Source: Myxococcales bacterium (lineage in GTDB: Bacteria > Myxococcota_A > Polyangia > Polyangiales > Ga0077539). From it: a DNA stretch of 64,000 nt. The notes under the pieces are model-generated. The model had not been told where the DNA came from, ran no database searches, and saw only the letters and a list, made by a program, of their open reading frames with translations. Shown one piece after another: positions 1-8,474 of the stretch (position 1 is its first letter; each line of letters opens with the position of its first letter). The stretch is from positions 1-64,000 of the forward strand of contig JAAFIF010000037.1 of assembly GCA_013298625.1 (NCBI GenBank), written 5' to 3'. Both the position numbers and the translations under genes were made by a program.

Positions 1-707
1 ATCTCAGTCGTGTCGCTCTCGAAGCGCGACGCGACCTCGACCTCGTGCGTCTCGCCGCGGCTGTCCACGAGGTCCCATCGCGCTTCGCGACGACCGCGAA
101 CCGCAAGCAAACAGCTGTGCTGCTTCAGCTCGTCGGGGCTCGTCGGCGCGCCTCGCGCGGCGATGTACGACGGAGCCGCGGCGAGCGCCCACACCAGCGA
201 TCCGACCTTGCGCACCGTCGATCCCTGCGACGTGACCGGGCCCGGCCACACAATGATGTCCACGCCCGCGGCGACCGGCTCGACGAGCCTGCTGCGCCCG
301 ATCAGCTCGACGCGCAGCTCGGGGTTGTCTTCGAGCAACTGAGCGAGCTCGCTCATGAACGCGCCCGCCGCGACGTCGGGGCTCACCGCGACGCGCACCG
401 TGCCCCGCAGGCGATCGGTCGGAGCGATGTCCTGCTCGGCCGCTTCGAGCTCGTCCAAGATTCGTCGCGCGCGCCTCGCGACGCGCTCGCCCGCCTCGGT
501 CACGCGAAACGCGCGCGTCGTCCGCTCGATCAGCCGCATCCCCGCCCGTTGCTCGATGCGCTCGAGCCGGCTCCACACGGCGTTGACCGAGACGTGCAGC
601 GCGCGCGCCGCCGCCGACAGGCTCTTGGCTTCGACCACGCGCACGTAGGTCTTGATCTCATCCAAGCTCTCGAAAATCGCGCTCTGCATCGACCCTGCGG
701 GCCGCAT
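1..707 (-). CDS. LysR-family transcriptional regulator, 3' end outside the window
   Basis: About 235 N-terminal residues are visible and the frame runs open off the left edge, so roughly the last fifth of a normal ~300-residue LysR protein is missing. The winged helix-turn-helix lies at about residues 10-70, with the usual AAARALHVS recognition segment followed by SRLERIEQR and the LIERTTRAFRVTEAG wing. The effector domain starts near residue 95 (GTVRVAVSPDVAAG). The start is the ATG ending at 707; a second in-frame ATG ends at 689 and is also possible. The DUF1801 gene lies 68 bases upstream in the same direction, so the two may be co-transcribed. The target cannot be told from the sequence. 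The family is certain, the start is not. Confidence 0.85.
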   Translation of the reverse strand, partial: MRPAGSMQSAIFESLDEIKTYVRVVEAKSLSAAARALHVSVNAVWSRLERIEQRAGMRLIERTTRAFRVTEAGERVARRARRILDELEAAEQDIAPTDRLRGTVRVAVSPDVAAGAFMSELAQLLEDNPELRVELIGRSRLVEPVAAGVDIIVWPGPVTSQGSTVRKVGSLVWALAAAPSYIAARGAPTSPDELKQHSCLLAVRGRREARWDLVDSRGETHEVEVASRFESDTTE

Positions 708-775
708 TGTGACGTCTTCCCCGTCGTTGTGAAAGTCGCGCTCCGCGATGAATCGTCGCGCTCGCGGCTGTCTGC

Positions 776-1201
776 TCAGCCTGCGGTGGCGGCGACCCAA
801 GCGCCGACGAGCTTCGCGATCGCCTCGCTGTTTCGTGTGAGCTCCTCGGCGGTGGCCAGCGTCAGCACGCCGCGGTCGGCGGCTGCCCATTGCAGAAGCC
901 CGCTGTCATCGTCGAAGCGAAACCCCTTCGTCTCTTGCACCTTCGCGCCGCGATGAAAGATCAACTGAACAGCGTCGCTCTTCGGCGCGAAGCGAAACGT
1001 CACCCTGTCGTCTCCGGCGTGGCAGAAGCTCGGCGCCTTCCACTTGATGTGCTCGGTGAGCGACGGGTTGGCCTCGAGGATCGCAGCGCGCAACGCGAGG
1101 ATCTCGTCGCGCCACGGGTGCTTCAGCGTCGCCAGAAAGCCATCGACTTCGCTCGACCCGGCGGCAGCGCCTGCATCCTTCTTCTTCACTCGTTCGGTCA
1201 T
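776..1201 (-). CDS. DUF1801 (YdhG-like) small cytoplasmic protein
   Basis: A 141-residue protein matching the DUF1801/YdhG fold (an iron-chaperone-like, CyaY-type alpha/beta domain). Visible hallmarks are the N-terminal helix with HPWRDEILALR, the segment EHIKWKAPSF, and the strand VTFRFAPK followed by VQLIFHRGAKV. The KWxxPxF pattern is typical of the family, which has no settled biochemical role. Length agrees with single-domain members. It is divergent from the PemK-like toxin gene (63 bases between starts) and precedes the LysR gene on the same strand. No membrane segment or signal peptide is seen. Confidence 0.85.
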   Translation of the reverse strand: MTERVKKKDAGAAAGSSEVDGFLATLKHPWRDEILALRAAILEANPSLTEHIKWKAPSFCHAGDDRVTFRFAPKSDAVQLIFHRGAKVQETKGFRFDDDSGLLQWAAADRGVLTLATAEELTRNSEAIAKLVGAWVAATAG

Positions 1202-1264
1202 CGCGTCGTCGTTGTGCTACGGCCGACGCGCCCTCGTCCACCCACGCACACTCGAGCGCTGCGC

Positions 1265-1657
1265 ATGACCGACGCAACCGACGATCGCCCGCCTCCATCG
1301 CTGATCTACCGCGGCGAGCTCTATTGGCTCGGCCCGGACCCATCGCGCGCCGAAGCGGTCTCGTACGCGCACCCGCACCTCGTCGTGCAAGAGGACCTCT
1401 TCAACCACTCGCGCGTGCCGACGGTGATCCTCTGCGCGCTCACCACCAACCTCCGTCGCGCCTCCGAACCGGGAAACGTCCTGCTCGACCCCGGCGAAGG
1501 CTCGCTCGCCAGGCAGAGCGTCGTCGTCGTCTCTCAGCTCGAATCCGTGCACAAATCCAAGCTCGGAGCGCGGATCGGCGCGCTCTCTGCGCGTCGCGTC
1601 GACGAGGTGCTCGCGGGGCTTCGCTTTCAGCAGGCGTCGTTTCTGCGCGGGAGATGA
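1265..1657 (+). CDS. PemK/MazF-family endoribonuclease-like toxin, no antitoxin alongside
   Basis: A 130-residue protein with the PemK/MazF SH3-like barrel pattern: RGELYWLGPDP at the start, HPHLVVQ, the VPTVILCALTTN strand, the SLARQSVVVVSQLESV strand and KLGARIGALS near the end. Family members cleave mRNA at short sites and are normally held by a MazE-type partner encoded just upstream. Here the upstream gene is the divergent DUF1801 gene and the downstream gene is convergent, so no small antitoxin gene is adjacent. The ATG at 1265 follows a divergent promoter region of 63 bases. It could be a solitary or chromosomally tamed toxin, or its antitoxin may lie elsewhere. Confidence 0.82.
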   Translation: MTDATDDRPPPSLIYRGELYWLGPDPSRAEAVSYAHPHLVVQEDLFNHSRVPTVILCALTTNLRRASEPGNVLLDPGEGSLARQSVVVVSQLESVHKSKLGARIGALSARRVDEVLAGLRFQQASFLRGR

Positions 1658-1664
1658 AGCGCCA

Positions 1665-2270
1665 TCACGGCGGAGGAGCTTGAATTCGTGTGTTGCGACA
1701 GCGGACCTGCGCGCAGTGATGACACACCGCGCGGGTCACGCTTCGCCCGCGCTCGCGGTACGCCGCGCCGTCGAACTGGTACGTGATCGTCTCGCTCACG
1801 CGCTCGGCGGGCACCCTCGGGTCGCGCTGCTCTGCTCGCTCGATCACCGTGACGAGCTCGGGCATCCCGCGCGTCCGTGTCGCGCCCGCGATCCTCGCGA
1901 TTTGCAGGGCGCCCCGGATGCTGCCGACGCGGACGCCGCAGCGCCCGCGGGTGAGGTACACCCCGAAGCTGTACTCGTTGTTGCAGTCCGTGGGCGACGG
2001 CTCGGGGACCAGCGTGTCGAGCGCGCCGTCTCCGTCGAGGTCCGCCGTGCTGTGCGTGCTCATCGACACCCGAGACTCGCTGCGAAGCGGCAGCGACGGG
2101 TCGCGCGGCGACGATTGCTGCGCGGTCCGCGACACCAGCCACGTCACCGACGCGATCGCCTCGCACCGCGCCGACGGTCCTCGCGGCGCCGCTCGCTCGG
2201 CCACCGCCGCGAAGGGCCGCGCGAAGGCGAGCGCGCACGCTGTCATCAGCAGGGCCGTACGAGCTTGCAT
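1665..2270 (-). CDS. secreted protein of unknown function with a Ca-loop-like motif
   Basis: A 201-residue protein starting with a clear signal peptide (hydrophobic segment LLMTACALAFARPFAAVA, residues 7-24) with probable signal peptidase I cleavage after AVA. Mature residues contain STADLDGDGALDTLVPE, an Asp-rich loop like those of FG-GAP/EF-hand calcium loops, then several Cys residues (CNNEY, GRCGVRVG, CHHCAQVRC) that may form disulfides. It is convergent with the toxin gene (7 bases between stops) and divergent from the methylase-like gene. I do not recognise a family; it is probably a periplasmic or exported protein. Confidence 0.75.
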   Translation of the reverse strand: MQARTALLMTACALAFARPFAAVAERAAPRGPSARCEAIASVTWLVSRTAQQSSPRDPSLPLRSESRVSMSTHSTADLDGDGALDTLVPEPSPTDCNNEYSFGVYLTRGRCGVRVGSIRGALQIARIAGATRTRGMPELVTVIERAEQRDPRVPAERVSETITYQFDGAAYRERGRSVTRAVCHHCAQVRCRNTRIQAPPP

Positions 2271-2348
2271 CGAGCGCAGCGTAGCGCGGACGCGCGCGCT
2301 GTGCGCGCGGGGCGAACTTTGCTACCGTCGCTCTCGGGTGGTGCAGAC

Positions 2349-4565
2349 ATGGTCGCAGTCGATGCGAAGCGAGGGGATCTTCAGGGCGAACGACGACGCG
2401 CGCGGCTCGTCGAAGCGCTCGTTCACGGGTGCGAGTCGCTCGGCTCGGCGCTGCTCTCGACGCCCGAAAACGCTTCGCTGCGCGAGCGCGTCGAGCGCGG
2501 GACCGTGGACGCCGCTGCGTTCGCCTCGCGCGTCGCGGCGCTGATCGGAGCGCTCTTGGTGCAAGCCTGGTGCGACGGACGCGGGCTCTCGACGAGCAAC
2601 CGCCCGCCGTTGCGAACGGACTCCGCGTGGCGCCAGCTGCTCTCTAGCGTTCGTCGCGCGCACGAGGGGCCGCTCGGTTCGGCGCTCTCGACGCTCGACC
2701 CCGTGTTCTGCAGCCTCGCGTCGCTCGACGAGCTCGACGCGCTCGAAGTTTCCGACGAGCGCGCGCAGGCCGCAGTCAACTCGGTGGTGCTCGAGCGCCG
2801 CGGAGGCGCCCCGCGCCCGTGGGACCGCATCGAGCCAGCAGCGCTGGTTCACGCGCTCGCGACGCTGCACGCCCACGCTCCGTCGCTGCTCACCGCCCCG
2901 TGGGCGCTGCGGCTGCGCGCGCCCGATCGCGCGGCGTACGGGCCGAGCTCGCGCGCTGCTGTCGAGCGGATCGTGTCGCGGACCCTGCAAATGCAGCGAA
3001 ACCTCGCGGGCGTGCTCCACCTCGACGCGGGCGCGCTCTGCTTCATCGATCCTCGCTGCGGCGCGGGTGAGGTCCTGCGCGAGGCGCTCTCGACGCTCTC
3101 GTCCGACCCCGCGGCGTTGATCGGGGTCAGGGTCTTCGGCGCGGCGAGCGATCCTGTGCACGTGGCGCTCGCGCGGCTCTCGCTCTGGCTCTGCGCGCCG
3201 CGCGCGATCGACGGGTCGACGCTGCGCGCAGCGGTGCTGCTGCGAGGCTCCGCGGAGTTCTCCTCGAAGGTCGCGTCGATCGCGCCCTGGGCCCGGATGA
3301 TCGTGTCGGACGTCGGCGAGGCCGAAGAACCCGCGGCGTTCGACGACTGCCTCTCGCTCATGGACCAGCGCTCGGCGGTGGGGCTGGTGATCGACAGCAG
3401 GTACACCTGGCAGCGATCGCGCTTCTCGCAGGTGAGCGCCGCAGCGCGCGAGCTTCATTGGGACTTGCCGTTCTTCGAGGCGCGATGGTCTGCGGACGAC
3501 GCGCGTCCATCGAGGCTCGCGTTCGTCGGTCGTCGAGCGGACACCGCGAACGTCGCGGATCGTAGCGTGTGGACTTCGTGGCTCGATTTGCAGGACGTTG
3601 CGGAGAGCGCGCTGCTCGAGCAACTCTCGGGCTACGTGCGTCTCGACCGGGTCTTGCTGCCGATCGACGCGCCTGCGCCGCGAGGCCATCGAGACCCGCG
3701 CTTCGTCGCCGTCGACTGCAGCTCGGGCTCGCTGGTCGCTTCGGTGGTGGACGCTCCCTCCGGCTCGCTGGTGTTTCGCTCAACGAAGGTCGATGCCGAC
3801 GTCGTCGCCGCGGTGCTCAACGCGACGTGGTCGCGCTGGCAGCTCGCCGCGCGCTCCTCGGCGCGAGGGCGCAGCGTCCGCGAGGCGACCGTGACCGACG
3901 TGCTCGAGATCGCGTGGCCGCTCGCGCCGAACGACCCTCTTCTTCATCAAGCGGCGGAGCTGCGACGCGCGACGGGCGAAGGCTGGACGCTCGCGCTGCA
4001 TCAGCAGCTCGACGGGCGTGTGTTCGCCAGCGCCGCGCTCGACGACGATCAACGTCGGGTGCTCGTCGCGTGGCGCGACGCGAATCCCACGGAGGCTGCG
4101 CGCCGCGATCGGATGGCACCGGATCGACCCGCGCAGATCACGAAGGCCTCTGTTGTGGTCGGCTCGTCGCGCGAAGAAAGCGCCTCCGCCGTAGTCGGCT
4201 CCTCGCGCGGAGACCGACCGTCGATGAGCGCGCGGGCTGACGCTGTGGGACGAGGCGTCGAGGGCGCGCAGCGGACGCGCGCGGACGACGGTCGCGCCGC
4301 GGCCGCGATCGGATCCAAGCGAACGATCACGCAACCCGACGACGACGCAGAGCGCGAGGTGTGGGCGATCCTGCGCGCGGCCAACGCGCCCGACGGAATG
4401 CCCCTCGACGAGCTCTGCCGACGCGCCCGCGAGCACACCGGCGAAGAGTTCTCCGAGGCGATCGAGCGCCTGCGCGCCAGCGGTTGGATCACCCTCTCGG
4501 ACGGCGATCGCCCCGTTGTGCGCGCGGTGAGCTCACAGCGGCGCAAAGTGCATCCCGGGATGTGA
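2349..4565 (+). CDS. type IIG/Eco57I-like N6-adenine methylase relative lacking the NPPY motif
   Basis: A 738-residue protein. At residues ~232-242 it has FIDPRCGAGEVL, the AdoMet-binding motif I of gamma-class N6 adenine methylases (DPxCGxGxFL), followed after ~30 residues by DPVHVALARLSLWL, matching the motif II region of Eco57I/PglX-type enzymes. Where the catalytic NPPY should follow (about residue 317) the sequence reads MIVSDVGEAEE, so the base-flipping/catalytic motif is absent. Residues ~430-560 (YVRLDRVLLPID onward) resemble a target-recognition segment. Residues ~610-650 are low-complexity and ~655-730 look like a winged helix (LDELCRRA, AIERLRASGWI). The ATG at 2349 is the first in frame after a 78-base divergent region. 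Its 3' end overlaps the convergent membrane-protein gene by 33 bases. I infer a non-catalytic DNA-binding or AdoMet-sensing role. Confidence 0.7.
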   Translation: MVAVDAKRGDLQGERRRARLVEALVHGCESLGSALLSTPENASLRERVERGTVDAAAFASRVAALIGALLVQAWCDGRGLSTSNRPPLRTDSAWRQLLSSVRRAHEGPLGSALSTLDPVFCSLASLDELDALEVSDERAQAAVNSVVLERRGGAPRPWDRIEPAALVHALATLHAHAPSLLTAPWALRLRAPDRAAYGPSSRAAVERIVSRTLQMQRNLAGVLHLDAGALCFIDPRCGAGEVLREALSTLSSDPAALIGVRVFGAASDPVHVALARLSLWLCAPRAIDGSTLRAAVLLRGSAEFSSKVASIAPWARMIVSDVGEAEEPAAFDDCLSLMDQRSAVGLVIDSRYTWQRSRFSQVSAAARELHWDLPFFEARWSADDARPSRLAFVGRRADTANVADRSVWTSWLDLQDVAESALLEQLSGYVRLDRVLLPIDAPAPRGHRDPRFVAVDCSSGSLVASVVDAPSGSLVFRSTKVDADVVAAVLNATWSRWQLAARSSARGRSVREATVTDVLEIAWPLAPNDPLLHQAAELRRATGEGWTLALHQQLDGRVFASAALDDDQRRVLVAWRDANPTEAARRDRMAPDRPAQITKASVVVGSSREESASAVVGSSRGDRPSMSARADAVGRGVEGAQRTRADDGRAAAAIGSKRTITQPDDDAEREVWAILRAANAPDGMPLDELCRRAREHTGEEFSEAIERLRASGWITLSDGDRPVVRAVSSQRRKVHPGM

Positions 4566-5231
4566 CCCGTGCAGCGCGATCGTCACGGGTACGGTCGCGG
4601 CCCAACCCGTCAGCACCGCCGCCGGATAGTGCCACCACCGTGCCCTTCGCGTGACTTGCGACTTCGCGCACGCCATCTGCGCTGGGAGCCACGCCATCGT
4701 CGCGTACACCAGCACCCAGAAGCCCGCGTTGCTCAGGCTCTGCGTCCCGTACGCGATGCTCTCTCCGAGCAGCCCTTGGACGCCGAAGACCGCGGACACC
4801 GCCCGCGGATCGAACCGAACGCGTCGCATCCACAGCGCCCACGCGGCGATCGAAGGGACAAACGCGACCACGCTGTGAAACACGATCAGGTCGAGGTAGT
4901 TCGCGCTCGCCGTGATGTACGCCTCTCCAACGCGCATTCCCCAGAGCGGGGCGCTCGCGGTCATCGCGCACGCGACCGCTTCTTCGACGCACGCGAGCAG
5001 CGTCGTCGCGACGAAGAACAGCGACGGAGCCTCGATTTTCGCCGCGCACCCCCAGCGAATCCATCGATCGCGCGTCCAGTGCAGCGCGCCTCCGATGAGC
5101 GCCACCCAGATCCACAACACCCCGAGGGCCATTCCCGTGACCGCGCGCAGCTTGGGCTCTTCGGCGAATAGACACAGCGCCCCTAACAGCGCTTGAGCCC
5201 ACAAAAACAGCGACGCGACCAGCCAGCGCAT
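4533..5231 (-). CDS. multi-pass integral membrane protein, unknown
   Basis: A 232-residue protein with about six to seven hydrophobic segments, beginning with WLVASLFLWAQALLGALCLF (residues 3-22), then AVTGMALGVLWIWVALIGGAL, SLFFVATTLLACVEEAVACAM, IVFHSVVAFVPSIAAWALWM, AVFGVQGLLGESIAYG, FWVLVYATMAWLPAQMA and YPAAVLTGWAATVPVTIAL. An acidic pair (EE) within the third segment is notable. No family signature is recognised. Its 3' end overlaps the end of the methylase-like gene on the other strand. Downstream of the cupin gene on the same strand with 54 bases between, so it may share a transcript. Confidence 0.8.
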   Translation of the reverse strand: MRWLVASLFLWAQALLGALCLFAEEPKLRAVTGMALGVLWIWVALIGGALHWTRDRWIRWGCAAKIEAPSLFFVATTLLACVEEAVACAMTASAPLWGMRVGEAYITASANYLDLIVFHSVVAFVPSIAAWALWMRRVRFDPRAVSAVFGVQGLLGESIAYGTQSLSNAGFWVLVYATMAWLPAQMACAKSQVTRRARWWHYPAAVLTGWAATVPVTIALHGSHPGMHFAPL

Positions 5232-5285
5232 GCGACGCGAGCGTACCCGCGAACGCGCTGCGCTGGCTCTTCGCCCCGCGCGCGA

Positions 5286-5666
5286 TCAACCCATGCGGGG
5301 GTCGGGCGCGTACGCCTTTCCGGGCGTGGCGCCGAGCGCGAGCAGCGTCGCGCCGTGCTCGCGCGTCACGAACTTGCGCCTGCTCTCGGGGGCCACTCGC
5401 ACGAGCGTCCCCTTCTCGATCACCGTCTCGCTCCCGTCCGCGATCAGCACGATCGAGCCCTCGAGCACCACGTAGAGCTCTTCTTGCCCGTCGTGCTTGT
5501 GGTCGTGCTCGGGGTAGCCGTCGCAGCGCGGGTCGAACTCGATCACGTTCATCCCCCACGCGCTCACGCCCATCGCCTGCCGCGCGGGCTTGAAGCGAAT
5601 ACCCGCGATGGTGTGCTCGCCCGTGTGGTGCTGAATCTCACTGATTTTGCTGATCTTGGTCGTCAT
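5286..5666 (-). CDS. cupin-domain protein
   Basis: A 126-residue single-domain cupin. Cupin motif 1 is seen as HDHKHDGQEELYVVLEGS (metal-binding His residues and Glu), and motif 2 is degenerate (TLVRVAPESRRKFVTREHGA, without the usual HxxxN). Such small cupins bind a metal or small ligand or act as isomerases/dioxygenases; the substrate cannot be told. I chose the ATG ending at 5666 because AGAGG stands seven bases upstream of it; the frame extends 19 codons further but into the AraC gene's promoter. It is divergent from the AraC gene with only 35 bases between starts, suggesting that the AraC protein controls it. Confidence 0.82.
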   Translation of the reverse strand: MTTKISKISEIQHHTGEHTIAGIRFKPARQAMGVSAWGMNVIEFDPRCDGYPEHDHKHDGQEELYVVLEGSIVLIADGSETVIEKGTLVRVAPESRRKFVTREHGATLLALGATPGKAYAPDPRMG

Positions 5667-5701
5667 CGTGTGCCTCTGCAACCGAGGTAGCATCGAGGCC
5701 C

Positions 5702-6526
5702 TTGGCCGAGCTTGAACAAACACGACCTACCGGCAACGGCCGCGCGCGCGGCCTCGTCTCGTCCCGCGTCAGCGGGCGGCGCGTCGAGGCTCGCACCTAC
5801 GCGCCCAGCGAAGCGCTGCGCCCCTTCGTCGAGTGCCTGTGGATGAGCAGCTGGGACCTGCGAGAGCAACAGCCGCACCGCACCGAGATCCTCGGCGACC
5901 CTTGCGTGCACGTCGTCTTCGAGCGCGGCCAGAGCCGGCTCGTCGGCGTGTGCACCCGCCTCTGGACCCGCGAGCTCTCGGGCGAGGGCGCGATTCGCGC
6001 TGCAAAAATCCATGCAGGAGCGATCCGCGCCTTCACCGATCGCCCCGCGCACGCGCTGACCGACAGGGTCGCGCCGCTCGCCGAGCTCTCGCCGGACGCG
6101 CTCGCGCTCGAGCCGCAGCTCTTCGCCATCGAGGACGAGGTCGAGTCCCTGCTCGCGCTCGATCGCTGGCTCTGCTCGCTCGTGCGCCGCCCGGTCGATC
6201 CGCAGGTCTCGCTGGCCGTACAGCTCGTCGAGCACGTCGCGTCGCGGCCCGAGCTGCTCACGGCCGAGGCCCTCGTGCGCGCCTCGGGCCTCTCGATGCG
6301 CCCGCTGCAGAAGCTCTTTCGCTCGCACGTCGGCGCCTCACCGAAGTGGGTCATCCGGCGATTTCGCCTGCAAGAAGCGGCGTTGCGCCTCGAGCGAGAC
6401 CCGTCGCTCTCGATCGCCGAGCTCGCCGCAGAGCTCGGCTACAGCGACCACGCGCACCTCACGCGGGACTTCAAGGCCGCGACCGGCCGAAGCCCGTCCG
6501 AGTTCGTGCGCTCGGTGCACCGATGA
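5702..6526 (+). CDS. AraC-family transcriptional regulator
   Basis: A 274-residue regulator. Residues ~30-130 form an N-terminal sensing region (YAPSEALRPFVECLW, then GDPCVHVVFE), the DUF6597-type domain seen in many AraC proteins. The C-terminal ~100 residues carry the two helix-turn-helix units: LTAEALVRASGLSMRPLQKLFR and LSIAELAAELGYSDHAHLTRDFKAATGRSPSEF. The only fitting start is TTG at 5702; no ATG occurs until well inside the domain. The divergent cupin gene starts 35 bases away, so both promoters must overlap and control of the cupin gene by this protein is likely. Confidence 0.85.
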   Translation: MAELEQTRPTGNGRARGLVSSRVSGRRVEARTYAPSEALRPFVECLWMSSWDLREQQPHRTEILGDPCVHVVFERGQSRLVGVCTRLWTRELSGEGAIRAAKIHAGAIRAFTDRPAHALTDRVAPLAELSPDALALEPQLFAIEDEVESLLALDRWLCSLVRRPVDPQVSLAVQLVEHVASRPELLTAEALVRASGLSMRPLQKLFRSHVGASPKWVIRRFRLQEAALRLERDPSLSIAELAAELGYSDHAHLTRDFKAATGRSPSEFVRSVHR

Positions 6527-6532
6527 GCCGCG

Positions 6533-7399
6533 CTACTGCGCAGGGCAGGTCGCGCCCGCCGCTGCGTAGCTGAAGCGCGCGACGACGTCTTCGCTGCCGT
6601 TGGACTCGACGTCGATGTGCACGACGTCGATGCGGTTGCCTTCGCCGAACTCGTAGCGAAGCGTGTAGTTGACCTCGTTGATCCCGCAGTTGTCGAAGCG
6701 CTCGACCACCGGCAAGCCGCGCGCGTCGCGGCGCACTTCGACGAGGTCGGCCACGCAAAACTCGTCGCTGTCGGGATAGTTGTGGCTGGTCGTAAACGTT
6801 CCGTCCGGCGCGTAGCGGTACTCGAGAAAGCGACGGCCCCAGTCGCTGCGCACGAGCCGTCCCGTGCTGTCGTAGCTGTGCCGTCCTTGCCCTTCGGTGA
6901 CGAGCCGCTGCTGATCGTCGAAGGTCACGTTGGTTCGCTGGCGACCGGCCGTGCGCGCCGCTGCGCGCGGGCCCGTCCAGCGATAGCTCGACCCAGGGCC
7001 GGCAGTGACCCGGCCGGTCGCGTCGTACTGGTAGCGCAAGGGGCTCTGCTCGAAGGCGAGCTCGATCGCGTCTCCCTCGGGGCGCACGCGGTACAGCCGG
7101 ACGTTGTTGTTCGTGACGCCCGCGGCGCGCTCGACGGTGATCGAGCACGGGCGCGAGTACGGCGGCTCGATCGGCGCCGCGGCGATCACGCCGGTGTCTG
7201 CGACGGGCGCGGTCGCGTCGAGCGCGGGGCTCGCGTCGGCCTCGGGGCTCGACGGCGCGCCGGCGTCTGCGGCCACGACGGTCGTGCTCGCGGTGCCCGA
7301 CGAGCCGGTGTTGCCCTCGGTGGTGATGGGCTGCGGGCGCTCGCAGGCGCCCAGCGAAGAGAGCGCGATCGTCGCGCCCAGCAAGAGGCAGTGCTTCAT
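6533..7399 (-). CDS. lipoprotein with YD/RHS-like repeats
   Basis: A 288-residue lipoprotein. The signal ends in the lipobox LGAC (Cys 19), followed by an Ala/Asp/Thr/Ser-rich linker (VVAADAGAPSSPEADAS). Residues ~110-200 contain YD-type repeats: YQYDATGRVT, HSYDSTGRLVRS and YRYAPDGTFTTS, the signature of RHS/YD shells and of myxobacterial proteins that parse as beta-strand coils. Unlike RHS toxins it is short, with no C-terminal toxin domain. Single gene between a convergent AraC gene and another AraC gene upstream on the same strand. Probably an outer-membrane or periplasmic protein; function unknown. Confidence 0.8.
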   Translation of the reverse strand: MKHCLLLGATIALSSLGACERPQPITTEGNTGSSGTASTTVVAADAGAPSSPEADASPALDATAPVADTGVIAAAPIEPPYSRPCSITVERAAGVTNNNVRLYRVRPEGDAIELAFEQSPLRYQYDATGRVTAGPGSSYRWTGPRAAARTAGRQRTNVTFDDQQRLVTEGQGRHSYDSTGRLVRSDWGRRFLEYRYAPDGTFTTSHNYPDSDEFCVADLVEVRRDARGLPVVERFDNCGINEVNYTLRYEFGEGNRIDVVHIDVESNGSEDVVARFSYAAAGATCPAQ

Positions 7400-7455
7400 C
7401 GCCGCGGAGAGTCGCCGATCGCCCGGCGCTTCTCAACGACGACGAGGCGCAGGCG

Positions 7456-8460
7456 TCAGGACCGGTCGGCGCTCGTTCCGCGCGCGCGCTCTGGCGTAAG
7501 CCCGGTCCACCCGTGAAACGCCCGAAAGAACGAGCTCGGGTCCGCAAAGCCCAGCAAGAACGAGATCTCTCCCGACGTGATCGCGGTGCGCTGAAGGTAG
7601 TGCAGCGCGAGCTCTCGTCGGGTCTCGTCGAGCACGGCTTGAAAAGATGTGCCGTCCTCGCCGAGCCGTCGCTGCAGCGTTCGCGCGCTCATCGCGAGCC
7701 GCTGCGCAGCGTCCCCGAGCGACGTTCGTCCGCTCGGCAAGAGCTCGAGCAGCGCCGCGCGCACCCGCTCTCGCAGCGTCGCCGCGCCGTCGAGGTCCAT
7801 CAGCCTGCGCCGAAGCTCGGGCTCGAACACCGCCCACATCCCCGCGTTGGCCGTCAGAAACGGCAGCGCCGCGTCTTCGCGCGAGAACGTCACGCTGTGG
7901 CGCTCTCCTCGGCGCACCTCCGCGCCGAAGAACTCGCTCAGGCCCGGCGCGATGGGCGCGTCTGCGTCGGCGAGGGTGACCGCCGTCGCGCGCACGGGCT
8001 CGCGCGTCGCGATCCGCGCGAGCCGCACGAGAAAAGCCAGCTCGGTCAGCACCAGCCCCGCCGGCGGTCGCTCGATCACCGAGGTCCAGCGCAGCTCGAT
8101 CCGCAGGGCGTCCTCGGCGCGCACGGTGAGCTTCATCGGCCCGATCAGCCGCTTGTACTGCGCGAGGCGCTCGCACGCGACGCCGAGGTTGGGGCTGCAG
8201 AGCGCGGCGAACAGCGGCGGTTGAAAGGACTCGACCGCGTAGCGCTCGACGATCTTGACCGGCAGAAGCGGGTCCTTCGCCGCGGACTCGAGCGCGCGAA
8301 AGAGCGCGAAGTACTCAACGGCGCTGAGCGTCTGCGACTCGCGCGCGAGCAGGTCTTCGGGCAACGCCGCGGCCTTGAGCACGTCCGTCCACGAGACGCC
8401 CAGGTCTCGCCACAGCACGCGCCAGCCAGGGTCGATCGAGTATTCGCTGCTCTTGCTCAT
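7456..8460 (-). CDS. AraC-family regulator with arabinose-binding-type N-terminal domain
   Basis: A 334-residue protein of the OruR/ArgR-like AraC branch: residues ~20-200 match the Arabinose_bd domain (LPEDLLARESQTLSAVEYFALFRALE; FQPPLFAALCSPN), and the C-terminal third is the DNA-binding domain with SLGDAAQRLAMSARTLQRRL and SGEISFLLGFADPSSFFRAFHGWTGLTPE. The start is the ATG ending at 8460, 14 bases after the stop of the SDR gene, so the two form a transcription unit with the SDR gene first. In relatives this type of regulator often controls the oxidation or fatty-acid genes next to it; here the SDR is the obvious candidate. Confidence 0.87.
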   Translation of the reverse strand: MSKSSEYSIDPGWRVLWRDLGVSWTDVLKAAALPEDLLARESQTLSAVEYFALFRALESAAKDPLLPVKIVERYAVESFQPPLFAALCSPNLGVACERLAQYKRLIGPMKLTVRAEDALRIELRWTSVIERPPAGLVLTELAFLVRLARIATREPVRATAVTLADADAPIAPGLSEFFGAEVRRGERHSVTFSREDAALPFLTANAGMWAVFEPELRRRLMDLDGAATLRERVRAALLELLPSGRTSLGDAAQRLAMSARTLQRRLGEDGTSFQAVLDETRRELALHYLQRTAITSGEISFLLGFADPSSFFRAFHGWTGLTPERARGTSADRS

Positions 8461-8474
8461 CGGGGAGTCCGCGC

